Source: Phalacrocorax aristotelis
Lineage: Eukaryota; Chordata; Aves; Suliformes; Phalacrocoracidae
DNA length: 64,000 nucleotides
Direction of reading: 5' to 3'
Assembly (NCBI RefSeq): GCF_949628215.1
Contig: NC_134288.1
Span: forward strand, 11,167,682-11,231,681
The stretch's first letter is position 1, and the number at the start of each line of letters is the position of its first letter. The position numbers were made by a program, and so were the translations under genes. Under the pieces are notes generated by a model. It did not search any database and had not been told where the DNA came from. It saw only the letters and a program-made list of their open reading frames with translations. Of this stretch, positions 1 through 14,946 are shown one piece after another.

Positions 1-235
1 TCTCCGGTCCTAACAAGCCCCCTCACCTGCGCCCAGGAGTCTTCTGAGCCAGGAAGTGGGAGCAAAGGGGGCGATGGGGAGTGGGGTGTAATACCCCAGA
101 GGAGAGCTGGGTTGCTTTAGGGTGAACTAATAGATCAGGTGCCTGGAAAGGAGAGAGGGTGAGAGTCAGCAGGGAGGTGGGAAGGAGCCGGCGGTTGCAC
201 AAGCTGAGTTTTCCCCTGCCTGGGCTTCCCTGCAG

Positions 236-4175
<3,940 letters not shown>

Positions 4176-4564
4176 GGGATCCCTTCCCACCACCCTTCCT
4201 GCACAAACCCCTCCAGGCCAGCTCTTGCCAAGACGCTCCTTCCTTATGGTTTTCCCTCTGACAGGGCTCCAAGGAAAGCACATCCCCCATCACAAAACAG
4301 CCCGTGGTCCCTCTCAGTCAGGATGCAGGGAGGTGGCCAAGGGAAAAGGCAACGAGTTGGGGAGAAGTCGTTGCCAGCGCTTGGCTGTGTAGCAGTCTGG
4401 AAAAGCCCCATGGTAGTGAAGGCATCACCCAGAGTTTACATCTTCATTCAGCCAGTAGGGTGGGAGGTCCCTGCCGCTCCCCACGCCAACGTGAAGGTTT
4501 GCAGTTTGTGTTCAGTTATGGCTCAGCTTGATTTTTCTTGTAGTGTGTGTCCAGTGTATTTAGC

Positions 4565-4570
4565 AATAAA
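4565..4570 (+). terminator. Candidate SRMS polyadenylation signal
   Basis: AATAAA lies about 390 bases after the SRMS stop codon. A weaker ATTAAA is at 4742-4747 and another AATAAA at 5449-5454, so alternative 3' ends are possible. No transcript evidence is available. Confidence 0.5.
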
Positions 4571-7039
4571 TATGCGTGCATCCATCCATGTGAGTCCTTC
4601 CAGGGCATTGCTGGACGCTTAGCCCCAGCCATGCTGCTCCTCTCCCTGCCCAGGAAGCAATGGTTTGCAACCAGTCCTGCTCTTGCAACCACAGATATAG
4701 CCATCTTTGTGTCTCTTTGGTCTCTGTTCATCCAGCTGTGCATTAAACCACGTGCCTCTGCCACCCTTTTCCCAGGCAGCAGCCCTGCTTGCCCCAAGGA
4801 GCCTGCACCGGCAGCTCCTGCCCAGGCTGCTCCATTCTGACTCCTCGTCTTGCTCACTGATGTGTGGTTATTCCAAGAAAAAATGTATGTCTGAGTTCAA
4901 ATGTTTAATACCTGCTTAGCCCAGGTGCAGGCAGCACTCGGTAAAACACGGCTTCACTCTGTTTTGCTCTTCATCACACCCACAGTGCAAAGCTAAGCGG
5001 CGCTCCCACCACCCCCAGCCCCTTGCCGAGGCCCTCTCGCCAGTCCCAGGGTATGGCAATACAGGACGACCTTGAGCCTTTTGTCCCTTGCAAGCTGGGG
5101 GGAGCGTTTGCTCTGGGCGAGCACCTTTTGCACCCCCCCATGCATGCTGTCAAAGGCCAGGCTGTCCTTGGCAGCAATGGAAGGACTCATGGAAAAGCAG
5201 CACCAGGGGCAGTGCCAAGGCCCCAGGCTGGTGCAGGCAGCCACCCCAGGGCCAGCCCAACCGGGGCTGCTCAGCTCTGACATGCTCGGTGCCCCAAAAC
5301 ACTGATGCAGGGAGCACACGCCACGGGCGAAAGGCAGCTGCAGCTGCCCGGGTTTAGGTTTCCTTCTGACAAGCCCATTTTGCATGTTTGCAGGAGAAGG
5401 GATGACCAGTAGAACTGAAACAGCAGCAGGGTTGGAATATATAAAGTTAATAAAGTTTATGCAATACTCTCCCTGTGTGAGCAGCATCCATGCTGTGCAA
5501 AATAGCAGAAACGTGTCTGGCTGTTAATTGAGCAAGTCTCGGTGCATGAGGGGGCCTGGAAAGGGGGGGTGGGAATCTGGTTTAGGTGTGTGATAAATTC
5601 TGGTCTGGCCATGTTTCCTCTGAAGCTCGAGCAAGAGCGAGGCAGTTGCTGAGCCCGCAGGAGCTGCCGCCCTGCCCCGGGAAGGTGGCAGTTCTGGGTT
5701 AGACTGTTCACAGCTGGAAAAAGCAACAGGTTGGGTTTGCTGCAGCATGTGTCCATGGTTGCAAGAAGAAACCCTCATCTCGCAAAGCATTTTGAAGCCT
5801 GATCAAACACACAGGCAGAAGGCACACGTACGCACAGCCCAGGTCCCCTCCTACAAGAAACTAAAGACCGAAGCTGCATCCAGCAGGTGATAGATTTATT
5901 GCACACCAAGAAAGGGCTGAGAGATGAGTGCTGTGGGCATGGCAGGGCTGTTGCAGCCAGAAAGATACTGAATTTACAGACCTAGCTGCCACCAGATGGA
6001 GCTAAAAATTAAGCAGGAAGAGAAGGCTGTGCGTGGGGTGACTGGGGCGGTGGGGCTGGCGTGGGGAGCAGCGGTGCATGGCCGGGGTCCCTCAAGAAGC
6101 CAGCGGGGCTGGCAGGGCTGCAGGCAGCCCTCCTGCCTGCACCAGCCCCGTCGCCCATGGGGCCCCAAACAGCTCACTCTGCTGCAGCAATGCCATGATG
6201 GGTGGTGTGGAGGGGGAACATGGCGCTGCCCACAGCAGCTTTCCCTTCCTCCTCTGCAGCTGCATTAAAAGCTGATCTGCTGCTTGGGTTTGCCCTCCAA
6301 CACGGGCTGCTGGGTTTTGGCATTCCTCTGAGTCATTATTTGCTTTCTAAAAGTAGACAGAGTTGGGGGGTGGAGCCCAGATTTTCTCACCTTCTCCCAG
6401 GATCTCAGCCTGGGCAGGGATCCCCCAAAATCATAGCAGCTACAGGGACTGGGCTCTTCCCAAAAATCCCTCACGCAAAGGCAGAGCTGCCAGGGCCCCA
6501 GTCCTTGCCGAGCCCCTTCAGGGTGGGCAATGCAAATACTGTTGCTAAAGGCATTCGCTTGCTCTGGTTTCAGCCTGGCATGTGTCCCATTTGTGGATTC
6601 AACTTGACCGAGTGGCATTTCAAAACAGCGTCAGGCTAATGCCATGTGTTTGAGCTGCACAGTTTGTTTCTATTTTTAAGGGCGCACATTGGACTTTGAA
6701 GGGTGAGGAGGAAGCAAAGCTGCTGCAGGAAAAAAACTGAATTCCCCAAGCAGCAAGAGGCAAGCAATGAAAGCAAATATTTCTTACACTGGGGCTCCTG
6801 TGAGAGCTTGTCCAAGGGCAGTGGGGTGGCACGAGGGCTGCTGCAAGAGCCAAGAGCGGAAAGCACCAGCTATTGTTTGCCCAAATATGTGAGTTAATCA
6901 ACAGTCAAAACACGGTGCCTCGTCCAGCAGCAAGAGGCAGCAGCAGGGGAGCAGAGGAGGGGACATCTGTCCCCTGTGGGGGTTGGGTGCCACGGGAGGT
7001 GGGTGCCTGCCCCTCCAATAGCAAGCCCAGCGGAAAGGG
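4571..7039. other. Intergenic region, SRMS side (no gene seen)
   Basis: GC-rich sequence with no exon-like coding pattern. I looked for tyrosine-kinase motifs on both strands, because PTK6 lies in this position in mammals, and found none. A minus-strand AATAAA (TTTATT at 5895-5900) might end an unannotated transcript, but no partner exon was recognised. Confidence 0.6.
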
Positions 7040-7637
7040 GTGAAGCAAGGGCCTAGTGGAAATTTACTAGCTAAAGCCTTTAAAGAAGCAGCTACAAAAA
7101 AACCACCAACAACTATGTAACAGTTGTATTGTGATATATGTATATAAACTGCTCTTTAAGCGGAACTTACCTTTGAGACCAGAATGCAAGGGTGTCATGA
7201 GATAAAGAGAAGAGAATGCCTGAATGCCTTTAGGCTGCAGACTGCAGGACTAGCCAAAACCAGTTCTGCGGCTTTGTCAGCAAGATAAGGAAGTAAAAGC
7301 TAAACTTCACCAAAAGGACATGGTGATGAGGAATGGAGAAAGTAAAGGACCACCAGATGCCTCTCAAGACCACCGAGAGACTATAGTGTGCATGTGGGGG
7401 TGGGTGGTAACTTACGATGATAAGTTCCCAGAAAAATAATGAATACGTAAATAATTTCTCGGAAACTTAATGAATATGTATATATACCTTGTATATCAGC
7501 TATGTAACTGACCTTGTTTGGCGCACACATTAGGAGGATTAGGCGTGATCCCCTGTTGGTCCAGTGCTGCAATAAAGAATACCTGCTTAATAATCGTTCA
7601 GACTATTGAGCCCTGATTTCGTTTTTTCATGGCATCA
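7040..7637 (+). repeat. 5' LTR of a degenerate endogenous retrovirus (left edge approximate)
   Basis: The segment ends in a CA dinucleotide at 7636-7637, three bases before a primer-binding-site-like sequence, as LTRs do. It contains TATA-like sequence near 7475-7490 and a polyadenylation signal AATAAA at 7571-7576, about 60 bases before the end, which suits a short R-U5. The left border is uncertain because there is no 3' LTR to compare with, so the start given is a guess within roughly 100 bases. Confidence 0.65.
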
Positions 7638-7640
7638 TTT

Positions 7641-7658
7641 TGGTGACCCAGATGGGAC
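7641..7658 (+). other. Retroviral primer binding site (tRNA-Trp-like)
   Basis: The 18 bases begin TGGTGACCC, directly after the LTR end and a TTT spacer. The start resembles the tRNA-Trp-type binding site used by some avian retroviruses, with differences in the second half. The position supports the provirus interpretation, but the exact tRNA is uncertain. Confidence 0.55.
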
Positions 7659-9128
7659 CCTCTGCTCGGCTGCAGGACCCGCTGAGAACAGGACTCCCTA
7701 GGGTACCCCCGGGATTTCCCAGAGGGACTCCTCGCCTCAGTCGGATCACTGCGGGAGCAGACAGGGACCATGTAAAGAAATGAAGGTATTCTTTAACTCT
7801 TTCTGGTTTTCTGTTCTGGAATCTGGGACTGGTCATCGGAGGGTTCTCATAAGTCATAGGACAGGCTACTAGTGCCTGAGGGATGCGTCTGGTAGTACAG
7901 GGCTCATATAATATATATAAAGTTTTGTACTTCTGGTTTTGTGCATGTTCGCTGTGGTGCACTCTGGTGTTCAGTGCTTTGGTACGGGTTAAGCCTTGTA
8001 CTTCTGCAATAACGTGCTTTCTGGTATTGGTACACTTAGGTAACCAGCATAAGTTTTGTACTTCTGGTGGTACGGATTTACTGATACTGAACTCGGACAT
8101 TAGTTTATTAATATTGAATTTGGATATGCCCGTCAGGCACTGTGGCACTGCAAAATCAGGGAGCTTTCAGTAAGCAACTCCTTATGGGAACCGAGATACG
8201 CTCGCGGAGGTTTGATTGCTGGAAATTGCCTCGGATTTGGCAACTAAGTATGAATGAGCTGAGTTAACTCTGGTGTGACTGGTGAGTGAGTGACGGGGCC
8301 GCGGCGCGACTGCACAGTGAGTGTGGGAAACCTGGAAAACTGTGTATTTCACCATGGAAATGAATGCGAACCACCTTCTCTCGTGAATTGTTTTATTTGT
8401 AACCAAAATTTATGGGTAGTATTTGGATGGGATATTCAATGTGAAAAATTGTGAAACGTGGTCAGAGTAGGAAAGTAAAAGCAGTAAAGAATCAATGGGG
8501 GAACAACAAAGTGGCGGTATTGTAAAGAAAAGCCCCCTAGGATGCACCCTAGTGTATCCTGAAAAGCGGGCTCATTCGCCCGGTGTGTGAAACGCCGAAT
8601 TACACACAGTGGAGGTATTTTATTCAAGTCATTTTTATGTGAAGATTGGTGCTAGGTGGTAACCCACAAAGCTGCACCCCCACACCGAGAAACTGCAAGG
8701 CATTTATACAGTTAAATGTGTCAATCACAGCTAATACTCACACGCCTCAGCTAATAATTGGTTAATTTCTTTCTCGCTTGGGTGTAACAGTACAGCTCAC
8801 TCTCAATTTACCACGCATGCCCACAGATTAAGGGATTTACTAGACGGGGGGTGGTTCCTGGCTCATGGGCCCGATTTTTAGTATTATAACGAGGACAGTT
8901 CCCCTACTGGGCACTTTGTTTTAGTTCTTATCTACATCCCAATTAGTTGTTCTCCTTGACTATACACTTTATCACCCCATTCTCAGCATCTTCTAAGGCA
9001 GGATGTTTGCTCTGATCAGTCTCTTCGCTCTCCTCAAGGATATAGCCATAAAACAAGTGCTTCCCCATCTCTCAGTTTCCATCTCTGGCCTCAACTTCTG
9101 CTTTGCCAGGCTCGCATAGTTCATTGTT
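7659..9128 (+). other. Proviral leader and unidentified insert before gag
   Basis: About 1.5 kb separates the binding site from the first gag-like codons, longer than a usual leader. The first part has a motif containing TTGTACTTCTG at about 7924, 7996 and 8057. The part from about 8590 to 9120 differs in texture, contains TTTATT at about 8617-8622 (AATAAA on the minus strand), and may be another inserted element, perhaps an LTR fragment in reverse. No open reading frame here looks real. Confidence 0.4.
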
Positions 9129-11362
9129 ATGTCTTTAGCAGACAGTTCCAAAAATTCAATTTTCTTAGGGCTATCACTAGCACATTGGAAAGATATAGGG
9201 GGACCACCAGGTGGGAATGTAAATAAGAAAACACTAATTAAATATTCTAACCGGTGGTGGCCCTTGTACAAAGTGGAGGATTGTGAAAAATGGCCCTTTA
9301 ATGGGTCATTGAATTATAACACTATTGCAGCTGTTGTTTTTAAGGGAAGAAGGAAAGTGGGATGAGGTTATGTATGCAGATACGTTTTTCACCCTGCAAA
9401 ATCATCCAGTCTGGCAGGAGTGTGGTGTTAATGTACCACCGCAAGACCCTCTGGTTTTATCCCTAGAGAGAGATCAAAGAAATGAGAAAAGGGACAGGAG
9501 AGAAGGAAGAGATGTTGCTCAGCATGTAGTATTGGACAACGACGTTTGACCGTAACAAACCCCAGAAAGAAAAGGAGGAGATAGAAAATCAACCCAAGGA
9601 TTTGGGATTGCCTCCTCCACCCCTTAATTTGTCTCCCCCACATCCGTCATTGCTATCTGAAGCAGATGACAACAGCGAGGAGGAAGGAGAAATAAGTGCT
9701 TTTACTCCAGTTACAGCACAGACCAGGAATAGAACAAAGAAAGCTCCACAACTCTTGTCTCCATTATGAGAGGTAACGGGGGCAGGACAAGCGGCTAGAG
9801 CAAAAGTTCCCTTCTCCACTGCCGACCTGGATCCTTGGAAAGAAAAAAGCTGCCCAGCAGAGAAGGCCCTGGGGGTGCTGGCTGACAGCTGGCTGGGCAT
9901 GAGCCAGCAGTGCCCGGGTGGCCAAGGAGGCCACCAGCCCCCGGGCTTGTGTCAGCGCTGGTGTGGCCAGCAGGAGCCGGGCAGGGATGGGGCCCCTGTG
10001 CTCAGCCCTGGGGAGGCCCCACCTCGAATGCTGGGCTCAGGTTTGGGCCCCTCGGGACAAGAAGGGCCTTGAGGGGCTGGAGCGTGTCCAGAGAAGGGCA
10101 ACGGAGCTGGGGCAGGGTCTGGGGCACAAGTGTGCTGGGGGGCGGCTGAGGGGGCTGGGGGGGTTTAGCCTGGAGAAGGGGAGGCTGAGGGGAGACCTTC
10201 TCGCTCTCTGCAAGTACCTGAAAGGAGGGTGTAGTGGGGTGGGGGTTGGTCTCTTCTCCCAAGTTATTAGCAATAGAATGAGCGGAAATGGCCCCAAGCT
10301 GCATCAGGGAAGGTTTAGATTGGATATTAGGAAGAATTTCTTCACTGCAAGAGTGGTCAGGCATTGGAAGAGGCTGCCCAGAGAGGTGGTGGAGTCACCA
10401 TCCCTGGAGGTGTTTAAAAGCCATGTAGACGCGGCACTTCAGGGCATGGTTTAGGACACATGGTAGTGTTGCGTTGACGGTTGGACTTGATGATCTTAGA
10501 GGTCTTTTCCAACCTTAATTAGTCTATATTTCTACGATTCTATGAAAGAAGTAGCCAAGGGATATTGGGACAACCCCTCTAAGGTGACAAAGCCACTTGA
10601 GTTGATAAAAAATCAAACTGATTGGTCAGATGTAGATTTGATTTTGGGGGACATGACTGAAACAGAAAAACAATTAGTGTTAAAAACTGCTTGAACTCAT
10701 GTGCAGGCCCAAATTACAGGAGGAACTTTACAGGGACATGCAGATTATGTTCCCCTAAATGACCCATGTTGGGACCCCAATGATGGGCATGATTATGGAT
10801 TTTTAAGAAGATATTGAGATTGTATAAAACTGGGATTAGAGAATGCAATTCCTAAAGCCGTAAATTGGTCAGCATTATATGCCATCAAACAGGGACAGAG
10901 AGAGACCCCTACCGAATTTTGGATCAATTAAGAAATGCCATGAGAAAATACACTACCCTAGATACTTCCTCGGATGTGGGGCAGCAACAGCTTGTCTCTT
11001 TATTTTTGGGGCAATCATCTATGGATATAAGAAAGAAGTTACAGAAACTAAAGGAACTGGAAAAAAAAGACTTAGAAAAATTGCTTGAGGAGGCACAGAG
11101 AGTTTATAGGAATCGGGAGAATGTGGGTAAAGGAAAACTGACAACAGTAATTGTGACAGCTACGGTGGCAGCCTTGGAACAGAGGAGAATGGTAAACAGA
11201 GGAGGATTTGGAGGACAAGGAATGGGAAGGCCCTTTGGAAATAGAGGGGGACTGGGAAAGAATCAGTATGCATATAGTCGGGAGGAGGGGCATTGGAAGA
11301 ATGAATGTCCAAAGTGCAAGGAGACCTCACAGACCTTGATAGCCAAAACAGAGGTCGACTGA
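9129..11362 (+). pseudogene. gag: Broken retroviral gag (interrupted by CR1)
   Basis: A matrix-like part begins near 9129 (LSLAHWKDIGG) and continues after a frameshift near 9350 (ENHPVW-like region around 9390-9420). A proline-rich stretch (LPPPPLNL) follows near 9608. The capsid-like part starts just before the CR1 at 9845 and resumes at about 10546, with a readable block at 10865-11362 containing PTEFLDQL and a charged coiled segment (KKLQKLKELEKKDLEKLLEE). The nucleocapsid zinc knuckle at about 11263-11310 keeps its His and last Cys, but the first two cysteines read Tyr and Ser. Stops interrupt the capsid part, for example near 10692 and 10816. The block ends at TGA 11360-11362, in frame with the protease. 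This is a dead fossil, not a host gene. Confidence 0.8.
9846..10545 (+). mobile_element. CR1 LINE fragment, 5'-truncated, inserted in gag
   Basis: About 700 bases match the 3' part of CR1: the end of the reverse-transcriptase reading frame and the 3' untranslated region (CTTGATGATCTTAGAGGTC), closing with ATTCTATGA-type 3' sequence. The flanking gag parts belong together, so the element landed inside the provirus. AAAGAA occurs at both edges (9839-9844 and 10545-10550) and may be a short target duplication. Confidence 0.88.
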
Positions 11363-11720
11363 CGGGGACCTGGGGCATCTACTCTAGTGGATCCACTGGT
11401 TAAAATAAAGCTAGGGAGACAAGAGAAAGAGATAGAATTCTTAGTAGATACAGGTGCTTCTTCCTCTGTTTTGAATTAAGAACTGATACCTGTAAGTGAA
11501 GATTTTGTGAATGTACTAGGAGCCACAGGTCAACAGGAAAGGGCATTCTTTTTGAAGCTACTCAAATTTAAATTAGGAAAGCAGATTGGAATACACCAAT
11601 TTCTATATTTGCCAAAATCACCCAAGCCATTACTGAGTCAGGATTTATTGGAAAAACTGGAAGCAGAAATAGTCTTTAAGCAGGGAACCATGGAACTAAA
11701 AGTAAAAAAGAACCAATTAA
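11363..11720 (+). pseudogene. pro: Broken retroviral protease
   Basis: Directly after the gag TGA the same frame continues with an aspartic-protease-like segment. It includes the active-site motif LVDTGA with its Asp at 11447-11449, then a GATGQQ-like segment and a C-terminal LLSQDLLEKL segment near 11622-11655. An in-frame TAA just after the active site (about 11478) breaks it. The family is clear; activity is not possible as written. Confidence 0.75.
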
Positions 11721-13255
11721 TTGAAATTTTACGTTTAGCCCTAATGTACCCCGAAAAGTCTGCTGTATCAGTGCCCAAAATTGAAGAGATTATCAGTCAG
11801 GTGTATCCAGGAGTATGGGCTGCGGGAACCCCAGGGAGGGCAAAGAATGCGATTCCCATATTAGTAGATCTCAAGGAAGGAATAAACCCGGTACGACAAA
11901 GGCAATAAATATCCCTTGAAGTTAAAGATGGCAATGGGATAGAAGGCCCAATTAATAACTTCTCACAACATGGACTGCTAGTGAAATGTGAATCAGAGTA
12001 TAACACCCCCATATTACCAGTAAAGAAGCCAGACAGGACTTACCGAGTAGTACAAGATTTAAGAAGAATAAATAAGATTGTTAAAGTTTTACACCCTGTA
12101 GTGGCCAATCCTTACACTTTACTTACTAAGTTGCAAAATAAACAAGTATGGTTTACAGTATTAGATTTAAAAGATGCATTCGTCTGTCTGCCTTTAGCCA
12201 AAGGAAGTAAAAAATTATTTGCATTTGAATGGAAAAGTCCTACCACTGGTAGGACAACCCAGCTCACCTGGCCAGTGTTACCCCTAGGTTTTAAGAATAG
12301 TCCCAACAATCTCTGGGAATCAACTAGCGTGAGAACTTGAAACACGGGACCCTCCCTCCAGAGACGGAATCTTTTTACAATAGTTGGCTGACTTCTTAAT
12401 AGCAACTGAAACAAAACCTGACTGTATTCAATGGACTATTAGTTTGGTGAATTTTTTGGGACTAAATGGGTATCAAGTTTCTCAACAGAAAGCTCAGATG
12501 GTGCGGCAACAGATAACCTATCTTGGATATGAGCTATCTTATCTGGAGGACAATGGGAATTAGGAACAGAACAACAAGAAGCCTTCTGCAGAACCCCCCT
12601 CCCTCAGATGGTAAAAGAACACAGGATCTTTTTGGGAATGACAGGTTGGTGTCAATTATCGATTTACAATTATGGAATAACAGCAAAACCATTGTATGAA
12701 CTTTTGAAAAACAATCCCACTCAACTGATTTGGACCAAAGAAGCTCAAAATGCATTTGAAACGCTTAAAAAGGAACTAATGAAGGCCCCGGCCTTGGGCC
12801 TACCTGATGTTACTAAACCCTTCTGGCTGTTTTCCCATGAAAAACAGGGTATAGCTCTGGGAGTCCTAGCTCAACAGCTGGGACCCTACAGAAGAGCTGT
12901 AGCCTATTTCTGTAAACAGCTTGACGAGGTGAGCGAAGGATGGCCAGGATGTCTACGAGCTGTGGCGGCGGTGGTCGTGAATATTCAGGAAGCCTGGAAA
13001 TTTACCTTGGGCCAAAAGATGGCAGTTTCACACACAGTATCAGCTGTACTTGAACAGAAAGGAAGTCACTGGCTTTCCCTGTCCCAATCTTTACAATACC
13101 TGGCCATTCTGGTTGAACCAGATGATATTAATATTGAAGTAACTAATGTTATGAACCCAGTTTCTTTCCTCAGTGGGGTGACATCTGAGCTGTTGACACA
13201 TGACTGCTTAGAGACCATAGAGACAGCATATTCTATCAGACCAGATTTGAAATAA
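11721..13255 (+). pseudogene. pol: Broken retroviral reverse transcriptase
   Basis: Segments at 11981-12340 and 12608-13255 show the fingers and palm regions (TYRVVQDLRRINKIV, then LDLKDAF with the first catalytic Asp near 12164), and the connection region with FLGMTGWCQ. The second catalytic motif near 12381-12392 is destroyed: the position of its tyrosine is a TAG stop and the first of the two aspartates is Ala. Stops at about 11906, 12338 and 13253 and a frameshift around 12340-12600 add to the damage. Confidence 0.8.
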
Positions 13256-13858
13256 GAACCCCTACAAGATGCACAAGACTCCTGGTTTATGGATGGAAGC
13301 AGTTTTGTCCGACGAGGTATCTGAAAGGCCGGGTAGGTGGTGACAACAGCAAACAAGGTGATTGAATCCCAACCCTTACCTGCTGGGACACCAGCTTAAA
13401 AGGCTCAAATTATTGCCCTGACTAAGGCCCTAGAACTGGCAAAAGGAAAGAAGATAAACATATGCCCAGACTCCAAGTATGCCTTTGGGGTTGTCCATGC
13501 TCATGGAGCAATTTGGAAAGAACGAGGACTGCTAATTGCACAAGGAAAACAAATAAAGCATGCAGAGGAAATACTTCGCCTATTAAAAGCAATTCAACTG
13601 CCAACTAAAGTCGCTGTCATGTACTGCCAAGGGCATCTAAAAGGTAACACTGACCAGGAAAGAGTTAACCAATTGGCTGATTATAAGGCTAAACAGGCAA
13701 CAGAAAGAACACAAAAGATCTTAACATTAATTCCAGATAATAGACTTAGGAAAGGTTTAGACAAGCAGGGAAATATTGAATACTCTAAAACTGATAAGGA
13801 ACTAATAGAAAAGTTGGGGGGGGCAGATTCCCTACAAAGGATGGGCCTATTTGAGTGA
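13256..13858 (+). pseudogene. Broken retroviral RNase H
   Basis: Follows the reverse transcriptase. WFMDGSS near 13286 carries the first catalytic Asp, and a DSKYAF motif near 13470 carries another. A HLKGNT-type segment near 13630 comes late in the domain, and the frame stays open from 13619 to 13858. Stops near 13321, 13334 and 13397 break the first half. Confidence 0.75.
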
Positions 13859-14060
13859 TGGCAGAATTATAATTCCTGCCAAACTGGTAGGGAAAATTGT
13901 CAAAGAACACCACAATAAAACACATTGGGGGAGCAGAGTCCCTATATGTTTTTTAATCAGAATTTAATAGGGAAAAATTTATATACCACAATCTGACAGG
14001 TGACTCAAAAATGTGAAGTATGTTTGAAAAACAATCCTAATCTTGATTCTGGCTTTTCAT
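13859..14060 (+). pseudogene. Integrase N-terminal fragment (truncated)
   Basis: Remains of the zinc-binding domain: a His-His pair near 13905-13930 (EHHNKTHW) and the Cys-x2-Cys pair encoded at 14012-14023 (CEVC). Stops lie between them. The catalytic core is absent because the retroviral sequence ends soon after, near 14060-14090. Confidence 0.65.
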
Positions 14061-14155
14061 GGCATCAGGGGGATGCTTAGGAAGCAGTATGGTATATAAA
14101 GAGCCCCTTTGCTTGTCTCACTTGTTGCTTTGTTTGTTGGTTTGCTTGTCAGGGG

Positions 14156-14946
14156 AACCTGATGAAATTCAACAAGAGCAAGTGCACGGTCCTGCCCCTG
14201 GGGAGGAACAACCCCCCGCACCAGCACAGGTTGGGGGCTGAACTACTGGAAAGCAGCTCTGTTGAGAAGGACCTGGGAGTGCTGGTGGGCAGCAAGCTGA
14301 CCATGAGCCAGCACCGTGCCCTTGTGGCCAAGAAGGCCAACAATATTCTGGGCTGTATTAAAAGGAGTGTGGCCAGTGGGTCGAGGGAGGTTATCCTCCC
14401 CCTCTACTCTGCCCTGGTGAGACCACATTTGGAGTGCTGTGTCCAGTTTTGGGCCCCCCAGTTTAAGAAGGATGTGGAACTGCTTGAGCAAGTCCAGCAG
14501 ATAGTTACTAAGATGATCAGGGGACTGGGGCATCTCCCTTATGAGGAAAGGCTGAGAGACCTGGGCTTGTTCAGCCCGGAGAAGAGAAGGCTGAGGGGGG
14601 ATTTCATCAATACCTATAAATATCTAAAGGGTGGGTGTCAGTACGATGGGACTAGGCTCTTTTCAATAGTGCCCAACGCCAGGCCAAGGGGCAACGGGCT
14701 CAAGTTGGAACATAGGAAGCTCTACCTCAATATGAGGACAAACCCCTTCCCTGTGCGGGTGCCAGAGCAGGGGCACAGGCTGCCCAGGGAGGCTGTGGGG
14801 TCCCTTCCCTGGAGACATTCACACCCCGCCTGGACGCGGCCCTGTGCCCCTGCTCTGGGGGTGCCTGCTCCAGCACGGGGTTGGACAGGGTAATCTCCAG
14901 AGGTCCCTTCCAAGCCCCACCATTCTGTGATTCTGTGTGATTCTGC
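14156..14946 (+). mobile_element. CR1 LINE fragment with open ORF2 tail
   Basis: A 5'-truncated CR1. An open frame of 243 codons (14162-14893) begins [10 protein letters not shown] and includes [17 protein letters not shown] and [17 protein letters not shown], typical of the end of the CR1 reverse-transcriptase reading frame. It runs on into the 3' end with ATTCTGTG repeats near 14930-14945. The 3' 200 bases are nearly the same as the CR1 piece at 42112-42330, so both belong to one subfamily. The open frame is an element remnant, not a host gene. Confidence 0.9.

Larger units (their letters stand above)
7040..14060 (+). mobile_element. Degenerate gammaretrovirus-like provirus (LTR-gag-pro-pol, no env, no 3' LTR)
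   Basis: One provirus in the plus direction holds, in order: 5' LTR, primer binding site, long leader, gag (matrix, proline-rich and capsid-like parts), protease, reverse transcriptase, RNase H and the N-terminal zinc-binding part of integrase. Gag and protease share a frame and are separated by a stop codon, the capsid-like part aligns in style with gammaretroviruses, and the protease has LVDTGA. Many stop codons, some frameshifts and lost catalytic residues show it cannot make working proteins. A CR1 interrupts gag and another CR1 lies just past the integrase fragment. It lies between SRMS and PPDPF, in the direction of SRMS. Confidence 0.85.

Noticed and set aside
14162-14893. Open frame of 243 codons as a host gene
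   Set aside because: It is the end of the CR1 reverse-transcriptase reading frame.
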